A DNA stretch of 41,023 bases. Source: a virus. The stretch covers positions 1-41,023 of the IMG/VR virus record IMGVR_UViG_3300046616_000185; one strand, given 5' to 3'. The first letter of the stretch is position 1. Each line of letters starts with the position of its first letter. Below are positions 36,645-41,023 of this stretch, piece after piece. Under the pieces are notes generated by a model. It saw only the letters and a program-made list of their open reading frames with translations, did not search any database and was not told the DNA's origin. Made by a program: the position numbers and the translations under genes.

Positions 36645-37142
36645 TCACGCTCCAATCAGTCTGGCAAGGTCACCAGGTGCAACGTCGCCCGGAATTCGCC
36701 CGGGGAAAAGCTCAACGCCAGCGCGCCGGTAACACTCGTCGACGAGTTGGCTACAAATCATGTGGGAAGTGGTCGCTACATAGCGCTCAAGCCTGCGGCT
36801 GTGCAGCAAGCGAGCCTCTGCTATGGCGAGGTAATCCAGGAAACTGTATGGGGTGCCGAGGTACCACTTTGCAGCGGACGTGATTACGGCACGCTGGTTG
36901 TCAGTCAGCGGGAATGCCGACCAGGCGACACGCTTCCGGCCGTCCAGAGCCTCGCTCAGCAGCACGCGGGAGGCTCCGCCTGGTTGGGCCTGAATCACTT
37001 GGCCATCGCCCACGTAGATGAACGCATGCGTGAAGTAACTACCACTGCCTATGGCGCGCTGGCCAGCGGACACAGCGGCGCCAGTGAGCCCGCCAATGCG
37101 GCACAGACCGAAGTCACCAGGCGCGGGGGATTGCGTGCGCAT
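36645..37142 (-). CDS. Permuted NlpC/P60 (YiiX/YaeF-like) cysteine hydrolase, 165 aa
   Basis: The order of catalytic residues (His39 in YFTHAFIYVG, then Cys130 in HMICSQLVDECY) is that of the circularly permuted NlpC/P60 clade, which acts on peptidoglycan peptides or amide/ester bonds. The AKWYLGTPYSFLDYLAI segment is also typical. The ATG at 37142 was chosen because the GGAGG of CIR-11 lies five bases upstream. It may help DNA entry or host-wall turnover. No signal peptide. Confidence 0.78.
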   Translation of the reverse strand: MRTQSPAPGDFGLCRIGGLTGAAVSAGQRAIGSGSYFTHAFIYVGDGQVIQAQPGGASRVLLSEALDGRKRVAWSAFPLTDNQRAVITSAAKWYLGTPYSFLDYLAIAEARLLHSRRLERYVATTSHMICSQLVDECYRRAGVELFPGRIPGDVAPGDLARLIGA

Positions 37143-37144
37143 GG

Positions 37145-37166
37145 CACCTCCGGATATCCGTATGTG
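37145..37166. promoter_or_regulatory. CIR-11: operator overlapping a Shine-Dalgarno (class II)
   Basis: CACCTCCGGATATCC ... TATGTG, whose minus-strand end GGAGGTG is the SD for the hydrolase ATG at 37142. It stands between the tRNA cluster and the late operon. Confidence 0.87.
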
Positions 37167-37237
37167 GTGTGTCGCGAAAAGCGCTCCGCAGTCAGGGACT
37201 AGACCAGGCGTTTCCTGTTTGTGTGGCTGCGAAGCAG

Positions 37238-37311
37238 TGCGGGTAACAGGATTCGAACCTGTGACTTCCTGGTCCCAAACCAGGCGCCCTAACCAACTGG
37301 GCCATACCCAC
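37238..37311 (-). tRNA. tRNA-Pro (UGG)
   Basis: 74 nt cloverleaf: acceptor GTGGGTA/TACCCGC, anticodon stem CCTGG/CCAGG with loop TTTGGGA (anticodon TGG), and T loop GGTTCGAATCC. Discriminator A; no encoded CCA. Reads Pro CCA codons. Confidence 0.95.
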
Positions 37312-37325
37312 GCGCGCTTGCGCCG

Positions 37326-37408
37326 TCCGCTGAGAGGGATTCGAACCCCCATGCACTCACGTGCGGCAGGTTCTAAGCCTGCTGTGTCTACCGTTCCACC
37401 ATCAGCGG
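37326..37408 (-). tRNA. tRNA-Leu (UAG)
   Basis: 83 nt, class II with a long variable arm (CGCACGTGAGTGC). Acceptor CCGCTGA/TCAGCGG is perfect. Anticodon stem GCAGG/CCTGC with loop CTTAGAA gives TAG. Reads Leu CUA codons, which are rare in high-GC hosts. Confidence 0.95.
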
Positions 37409-37486
37409 GCAACCACTGCGCGGAATCCCCTTTAGCTCAGGGACCCGTCCACGTAGTGGTGCTGTACGGCCCCCGTAGGGACTGCG

Positions 37487-37558
37487 CTGGCACGGCTGGA
37501 TTCGAACCAGCAACTTCCGGATTAACAGTCCGGCGCTCTACCGTTGAGCTACACGCCA
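37487..37558 (-). tRNA. tRNA-Asn (GUU)
   Basis: 72 nt. Acceptor TGGCGTG/CGTGCCA, D arm TAGCTCAACGGTAGAGC, anticodon stem CCGGA/TCCGG with loop CTGTTAA (GTT), T arm CTGGTTCGAATCCAG. Discriminator G. Confidence 0.95.
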
Positions 37559-37815
37559 CTGGTAGCAGGCCATTCCGCTACGCGGCACCGCTACTTGGGG
37601 GGTGGTGGCATTTCCTGCGCGAACGCAGCCCCTTACCAAATTGGCGACCCGCCCGGACTGCCGCCTTTCACGGCGACGTGCACGCGCCCGGAACGGGAAG
37701 ATTTAGGGTTACTCGCCGCCCGTTCGGCACGATGACTAGTCGTGCGAAGCAGGGCCGGTTTCACCCAAGGCCACCCGTCATCTCCCGGTCAAGGGCACTT
37801 CGGGGTCTGCCTGCG
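37559..37815. other. 257-bp gap inside the tRNA cluster
   Basis: No gene or canonical tRNA found. It has one very stable UUCG hairpin on the minus strand (CTGCG-TTCG-CGCAG near 37625-37638) and a TTTGGTAAGG segment resembling a tRNA D arm, which may be a decayed tRNA. A stop-rich short frame is seen; nothing else is supported. Confidence 0.4.
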
Positions 37816-37900
37816 CGCCGCATCCAGGATTTGAACCAAGGACTTCCCCGCACCCATGGGCCCATGGTGGGGGCGCTCTACCAGACTGAGCTAATGCGGC
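37816..37900 (-). tRNA. tRNA-like gene with an enlarged anticodon arm (isotype unclear)
   Basis: 85 nt. Acceptor GCCGCAT/ATGCGGC and D arm TAGCTCAGTCTGGTAGAGC are intact. The anticodon arm (37846-37873) is 28 nt in place of 17 because it contains CCATGGGCCCATGG, a 14-bp palindrome. The T stem has a mismatch (CTTGG against CCTGG). It may be a decayed tRNA, a tRNA with an insertion, or one with an intron-like element. Loop readings could give CAT or GGG, so no isotype is assigned. Confidence 0.6.
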
Positions 37901-38029
37901 GTAGAGCCCTGGCGCTGCAACCGTGGGAGAGAGGCACGGGAGCACGCAGGGCCGTTCATGGGTCGGGTCCGCAGTCCGCCGTGTCGGTGACCCTTGATGC
38001 GCGGGAACAACCGGCCCATACCATATATC

Positions 38030-38046
38030 TAGCGAGTCGGTTACCA
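38030..38046 (-). promoter_or_regulatory. Early-promoter-like motif, copy i
   Basis: TGGTAACCGACTCGCTA on the minus strand, 129 nt upstream of the first tRNA and beside copy B of the 93-bp element. It probably drives the tRNA cluster. Confidence 0.73.
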
Positions 38047-38055
38047 AGCGGGGGA

Positions 38056-38148
38056 GTGACGAAGTGACGATTCGGAGTGCACTTCGGCAATCCCTATAGG
38101 TTTTCTTATGTGATTCTGAGAAGTAGGGGTAAAACGTCACTCCGTCAC
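38056..38148. repeat. 93-bp inverted-repeat element, copy B
   Basis: Same length as copy A and about 80% identical; arms GTGACGAAGTGACGATTC and an imperfect complement at 38131-38148. The central AATCCCTATAGG and TTCTTATGTGATT are conserved while positions between them vary, a sign of selection on specific blocks. The motif before the tRNA cluster stands 10 bp away. Confidence 0.83.
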
Positions 38149-38222
38149 TTTGGGCAGGTCAGAGGGTATGTGGATCTTGGGCGCTGAAAACAAAACGTCA
38201 CCGACCCTGCGCGCTGATACGC

Positions 38223-38262
38223 CACAGGGCGACCCCGGACACTCGCCCGTGATCGCCCTGTG
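38223..38262 (-). terminator. Hairpin terminator after the zinc-finger gene
   Basis: CACAGGGCGA and TCGCCCTGTG are perfect 10-bp complements around a 20-nt GC-rich loop, 21 bases after the stop at 38283. No U run. It ends the integrase unit before the 93-bp element. Confidence 0.7.
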
Positions 38263-38282
38263 ACCTAACGGTGTGACCTGGC

Positions 38283-38786
38283 TCACTCGCTTTGCAGATA
38301 CCGCACAGCGCGAACGGCCCGTTTCAACCCTTCGAGCCCGCCCAGCATGCGCACGTGGTCATCGCAGCTCCAGCAGATGCCGTGTCCCTCGACGTGCCCG
38401 CCGCAGATGGCGCACTTGTCCTTGCGCATGCCCGCGCGGTAGGCCGCTTGCGCTGCTGCTTTTTCCTCCGCTGGCGTGGCCGCTCTGATGTTGCGCATCA
38501 CCTCTGCCTTGCGCGCGTTTCGGCCCCGGTCCCAGCACGACATGCACGTCGCCACAGGGGCGTAGGGGGCGAACTCTCTGGTGGGCCTGCACTCGCCACA
38601 CACGGAGCACTCGACGGGCGGCAGGGACGCGCGGACGGCCTGCGCTGGGTCCTGCGCCCCTGCCTTGCGCTCCGCCCGGTACAGGGTCATGCACGCCCGG
38701 CACTGCCCGCTAGTCTCTTTGTGTACGTCGCCGTCGGCGAACTCGCTTCGCGGCTTGTCGTGCTGGCAAATCGTGCAGTGGATCAC
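38283..38786 (-). CDS. Multi-zinc-finger protein after integrase, 167 aa
   Basis: GTG at 38784-38786 overlaps the integrase stop (GTGA). Three CxxC...CxxC units: CTICQHDKP/CRAC, CSVCGECRP/CMSC and CAICGGHVEGHGICWSC. The last, followed by DDHVRMLGGLEGLKRAVR, somewhat recalls the endonuclease VII end (D-H-x-H, then a G-L pattern) but the full catalytic set is not evident. It could bind nucleic acid or assist recombination. Co-translation with the integrase supports a link; function not proven. Confidence 0.75.
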   Translation of the reverse strand: MIHCTICQHDKPRSEFADGDVHKETSGQCRACMTLYRAERKAGAQDPAQAVRASLPPVECSVCGECRPTREFAPYAPVATCMSCWDRGRNARKAEVMRNIRAATPAEEKAAAQAAYRAGMRKDKCAICGGHVEGHGICWSCDDHVRMLGGLEGLKRAVRAVRYLQSE

Positions 38787-40477
38787 TTGGCTACCGCTTC
38801 CATGTCGTAGTCGCCGAGCATTTCGACCAGGTCTTGGTCATCGCCGCCGGTCGCCCACTCGACTACGAGCCGGGGCCAGCGCTGTTTGGGGTGCAGCGTC
38901 ACGTGCAGGCCTACGTCGGCCAGCAAACGGCTGCGCGACCCCGGGGAGGCCTCCCACGCTTCGCCTAGCGTCCTGCCAGTGGGCTCTAGCACTTCCCGTA
39001 CGTCAGGGTCGTGCGCGGCCCTCAGAGCGGCGTACGTGGCTTCCAGTTCCTCGGCCATGGATTCCAGCGACGCGAGCATGAGCGGACCGGCCGTAGCCAT
39101 GCGCGCTGCCAGCCGTTCCGCTTGCTCTTGCGCCTCTGTCATTTGGTCGGACAGGTCGTTACCGCCTTCGAGTCGCACCACGTATTCAGCGAAGCCACCC
39201 CAGTGCGTGAGGAATTCCCTTTCGACGTGCGCGTCTAGCGTCTCGGCATAAATGGTCACGTGTCCGCCGTGGCACTTGTACAGGCGGACGCCCTTCCCGC
39301 TGGCTCCGCCGTTCAGCTTGCACCCCTTGTGGCACCACGCCATTCCGTGGCACTGAGGTGAGGCTCCGCGCGGTGCCCGTTCCTCGCCCTTGCCCAGCGC
39401 TGCGAGTCGCTCGCGTATGGCCTTGTGCTCAGCGGCGTTGATGATCGGTTCCGCGAATTGCACGGGCGTAACGCCGTCCTCCGCGAGCACCAAGGCGCCC
39501 TTGTAGTTGCGCTGCCCGCGAAGCGTGGGGGATTTGAGCAACCGGCGCCAACGGCTGTGGCCGAGCCCGACCATGTGCGCTGTGTTGGTGGCGGACCCGG
39601 ACCCATCCTCCGCGAGTAGGGCCGCAACCGCCTTACGAATGCGTGCCGCCTGGTCCTGGTCGATTTCGAGATATGCAGCGCCGTCGCGCCGAACGATCCG
39701 ATATCCGAAGGGTGCAGCGCCGGAAGACCATCGACCTTGCGCGCGACGGGTGGCGTGTCCTTCGCTGATTCGGGCGATGATCATGTCCCGTTCCCATTCG
39801 GCCAGCGCTGCGAGCACCGTGGCAATCATCCGCCCGCCCGACGTGGTGGTGTTCACCAGGTTGTCAGTGCTGGCCAGCCGCAGGCCGTGTGCCTCGCCCC
39901 ACCCGACCAGGCGGAGGAACTCGCTCACGCTGCGCGCGTACCGGTCGAGCTTCCACGCAACGACGACGTCCGGCCGGTCCCGCATGAGCTCCCGCATGCC
40001 CTTGCGGTCCTCCAGTGGCTTCGCGCCGGATACGCCAGCGTCTACGTACTCTGTGATGGTGACCTGGTCTAGGTCGAAACCGTTCGCGCCCAGCCAGCGC
40101 ATACAGGCTGCGCGCTGGGTGTCGACGCTGGCACTGTCGTCGCTGTCTCGGCTCAACCGCAGGTACAGGGCGATGTTCAGGTTTTTCTGGGTCATGTACC
40201 CAAGGCTATACCCGTTCACTCGAACAGATCCACCCTTGGGGACATGAGCCTTGGCAGCGTCCCAGCGCGACGGTTTGGGCCTGAAGGTCTGCCATCCGTC
40301 CGGCGCCGGGACCAGGTCGGCGCGCCACGCCACCCGGCATTGGTACAGCCACGCTACGGCGCCAGCGGGCTCGCCCCATTCAAGCGGCGCACCGCCCAGT
40401 GTACAGAAGCCGCCCATTACCTGGTCACGTATTCCCCAACCGTCCGGGGTCCTTGCAACTACGTATCTGCGATTCAT
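38783..40477 (-). CDS. int: Large serine integrase with an extra N-terminal domain, 564 aa
   Basis: Catalyses attP x attB integration through a serine. Catalytic domain: NIALYLRLSRDSD (Ser109 here), a WKLDRYARSVSEFLRL block, and the GRMIATVLAALAEWERDMII helix. Recombinase and zinc domains follow (CHGMAWCHKGC ... YKCHGGH), then a coiled coil. Normally Ser is near residue 10-15; here about 95 residues precede it. Those residues (MNRRYVVARTPDGWGIRDQV ...) look like a separate small phage protein fused in frame. The start ATG at 40477 lies seven bases after TATGAT, so the mRNA may be leaderless. An internal ATG at 40195 would give a normal 470-aa enzyme. Confidence 0.9.
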   Translation of the reverse strand: MNRRYVVARTPDGWGIRDQVMGGFCTLGGAPLEWGEPAGAVAWLYQCRVAWRADLVPAPDGWQTFRPKPSRWDAAKAHVPKGGSVRVNGYSLGYMTQKNLNIALYLRLSRDSDDSASVDTQRAACMRWLGANGFDLDQVTITEYVDAGVSGAKPLEDRKGMRELMRDRPDVVVAWKLDRYARSVSEFLRLVGWGEAHGLRLASTDNLVNTTTSGGRMIATVLAALAEWERDMIIARISEGHATRRAQGRWSSGAAPFGYRIVRRDGAAYLEIDQDQAARIRKAVAALLAEDGSGSATNTAHMVGLGHSRWRRLLKSPTLRGQRNYKGALVLAEDGVTPVQFAEPIINAAEHKAIRERLAALGKGEERAPRGASPQCHGMAWCHKGCKLNGGASGKGVRLYKCHGGHVTIYAETLDAHVEREFLTHWGGFAEYVVRLEGGNDLSDQMTEAQEQAERLAARMATAGPLMLASLESMAEELEATYAALRAAHDPDVREVLEPTGRTLGEAWEASPGSRSRLLADVGLHVTLHPKQRWPRLVVEWATGGDDQDLVEMLGDYDMEAVAK

Positions 40478-40485
40478 ACCCAAGA

Positions 40486-40514
40486 TCATATGGGCCCCGT
40501 GACCATGGTGTTAC
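40486..40514 (-). promoter_or_regulatory. Predicted integrase promoter (leaderless start)
   Basis: Minus-strand TAACAC, a 17-bp spacer and TATGAT (40486-40491) place the transcription start on the ATG at 40477 or very near it. The -10 is a near-perfect consensus; the -35 is poor. Confidence 0.45.
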
Positions 40515-40573
40515 CACTTTTGCCATCCCCCAGGGTGATTCGGTAACGGGCCGGAAATCCGTACTGTCCGGGC
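40490..40573. other. 84-bp divergent control region between integrase and the plus-strand gene; possible attP
   Basis: Holds the integrase -10 box, the weak CIR-like site and imperfect inverted repeats (GTTACC ... GGTAAC about 34 bp apart, within GGGCCCCGT ... ACGGGCC). Large serine integrases usually have attP directly upstream of int, as in phiC31. The crossover dinucleotide cannot be named without an integration junction. Confidence 0.35.
40550..40563. promoter_or_regulatory. Weak CIR-like site upstream of the plus-strand gene
   Basis: GCCGGAAATCCGTA matches the 14-bp CIR core in 12 of 14 positions (TAC replaced by GCC at the left end with C kept). The outer flanks do not match. It overlaps the -10-like TACTGT (40562-40567) of the plus-strand gene. 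Confidence 0.5.
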
Positions 40574-40768
40574 ATGGGAAAAAGCAAAGACGCGCCCCTC
40601 CCGCCGGGCAGCGTTCGGATAACCGGCTGCCTTGGTCGAGACGCCTCGCTTGAGTGCTGGCACGAGACTGCACGGCTGTACACAGTGATGCGCCTGCCAT
40701 TCCGGGTGGCCATCCGCACGTATGGGTTGGGGTGGTGCTTGTGGCGCGTTCCTGCGCCCCCCTACTAG
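40574..40768 (+). CDS. Hypothetical protein, 64 aa, plus strand, probably leaderless
   Basis: The only plus-strand gene proposed. ATG at 40574, six bases after TACTGT and with no SD, as for a leaderless mRNA. MGKSKDAPLPPGSVRITGCL is followed by a Trp/Arg-rich part (ARLYTVMRLPFRVAIRTYGL in order) and ends WRVPAPPY. No helix-turn-helix or other motif. Support: convergent terminators at 40779-40852, the CIR-like site over its promoter, and GC-rich third positions (about 75%). Against: a minus-strand frame of similar quality overlaps it. Could be a control or immunity protein; unproven. Confidence 0.4.
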   Translation: MGKSKDAPLPPGSVRITGCLGRDASLECWHETARLYTVMRLPFRVAIRTYGLGWCLWRVPAPPY

Positions 40769-40778
40769 ACACGACAAA

Positions 40779-40808
40779 GCCTCGATCGGCCGTCAGACCG
40801 ATCGAGGC
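40779..40808. terminator. Bidirectional-looking hairpin between convergent units
   Basis: GCCTCGATCGG and CCGATCGAGGC are perfect 11-bp complements with an 8-nt loop. On the minus strand a TTTGTCGT follows, so it can end the four-gene cassette. Confidence 0.82.
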
Positions 40809-40825
40809 TAGAGTCAGACCGTGAG

Positions 40826-40856
40826 CCCCCGGACACCACACATGTCCGGGGGTTTA
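40826..40856 (+). terminator. Terminator for the plus-strand gene
   Basis: CCCCCGGACA and TGTCCGGGGG form a 10-bp stem followed by TTTACT on the plus strand. It lies directly before the stop of the minus-strand cassette. Confidence 0.75.
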
Positions 40857-40857
40857 C

Positions 40858-41023
40858 TCATGCGCCGAACCTGCTGTCATTGACGGGCGTAGTGAAGTCG
40901 GCCCACGGGGATGTGTCGGACCCAACGCGCCGACCAGGGCGCCCCCATAGCGCGACTGGCGTGGGATCGTCGCCGACAAGGGGCGTGAACTCCCACAGCC
41001 GGTAGCACCGGTCAAGCCAGCGC
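40858..41023 (-). CDS. Hypothetical protein, C-terminal part (same gene as 1-258)
   Basis: This is the 3' end of the gene that starts at 258. Bases 40897-41023 repeat 1-127; bases 40858-40896 add the last 12 codons and the TGA. The terminator-like hairpin at 40826-40852 begins 6 bases after the stop. It appears as two pieces only because the circle was opened inside it. Confidence 0.8.
   Translation of the reverse strand, partial: RWLDRCYRLWEFTPLVGDDPTPVALWGRPGRRVGSDTSPWADFTTPVNDSRFGA
40897..41023. repeat. Terminal direct repeat, right copy (circular-contig overlap)
   Basis: Exact second copy of bases 1-127. Removing one copy gives a 40,896-bp circle. The copy lies inside a coding sequence, not at a cos-like or terminal-repeat-like site. 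Confidence 0.93.

Noticed and set aside
37580-37740. Possible extra tRNA (TTTGGTAAGG and a UUCG hairpin)
   Set aside because: No acceptor stem, T arm or anticodon loop could be paired; kept as a comment on the gap only.
40486-40719. Minus-strand 77-codon frame overlapping the integrase start by ATGA
   Set aside because: The overlap looks like coupling, but the integrase promoter (-10 TATGAT) lies inside it, there is no SD, and the paired terminators fit a plus-strand gene better. It remains a fair alternative.
1-41023. CRISPR array, insertion sequences, rRNA, restriction-modification or toxin-antitoxin genes
   Set aside because: Repeated short sequences are dispersed operators and promoter motifs, not regular spacer arrays. 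No transposase, methyltransferase or known defence domain was seen.

Overview
The window looks like the complete genome of a temperate, tailed (siphovirus-type) phage of Streptomyces or a close relative, cut open at an arbitrary point of a circle. The first 127 bases are repeated exactly at the end, so the unique length is 40,896 bp. Evidence for the host and type: high GC with GC-rich third codon positions, ATGA/GTGA stop-start overlaps, GTG/TTG starts, a large serine integrase with a phiC31 Gp3-type directionality factor, and a phiC31-like gene set (PolA-type polymerase, D5/P4-type primase-helicase, dNMP kinase, tRNAs near the packaging genes, P27-type small terminase, HK97-type portal, protease and capsid). 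phiC31/TG1 relatedness is inferred from gene content and gene order; no database was searched.

Nearly all genes are on the minus strand, so the genome reads from high to low coordinates. In that order: integrase and a zinc-finger protein (40.5-38.3 kb); a tRNA cluster (37.9-37.2 kb); a cysteine hydrolase, two HNH proteins and the terminase (37.1-33.3 kb); portal, protease, capsid, connectors and tail (33.3-18.8 kb); lysis genes (18.8-17.4 kb); then the early region (17.4-1.2 kb) with dNMP kinase, RecB/Cas4-like nuclease, directionality factor, primase-helicase, DNA polymerase, a sigma-factor-like regulator, HNH proteins and many small unknown genes. A four-gene cassette of unknown function (1164 down, across the circle junction, to 40858) has its own host-type promoter. 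One small gene next to the integrase (40574-40768) is on the plus strand.

The most striking content is regulatory. (1) Eleven near-palindromic sites of about 22 bp with core TACGGATATCCGTA or its AAAT/ATTT variants lie only between genes. They are the probable operators/stoperators of the lysogeny repressor, comparable to the conserved inverted repeats (CIRs) of phiC31. They fall into three structural classes: next to a -35 box, overlapping a Shine-Dalgarno sequence, or at the core of a GC hairpin. (2) Nine copies of a 17-bp minus-strand motif, GGTAWCCGACYCGCTAK, stand 31-47 nt before start codons in six cases and look like phage-specific early promoters; the sigma-like protein is an obvious candidate to read them. 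(3) Several promoters are embedded in hairpins that would form only in read-through transcripts. (4) A 93-bp element bounded by 18-bp inverted repeats occurs twice at about 80% identity.

No CRISPR array, insertion sequence, rRNA or recognisable anti-phage defence system was seen. No classical helix-turn-helix repressor was recognised; the sigma-like protein is the best candidate for the CIR-binding protein, but this is inference.
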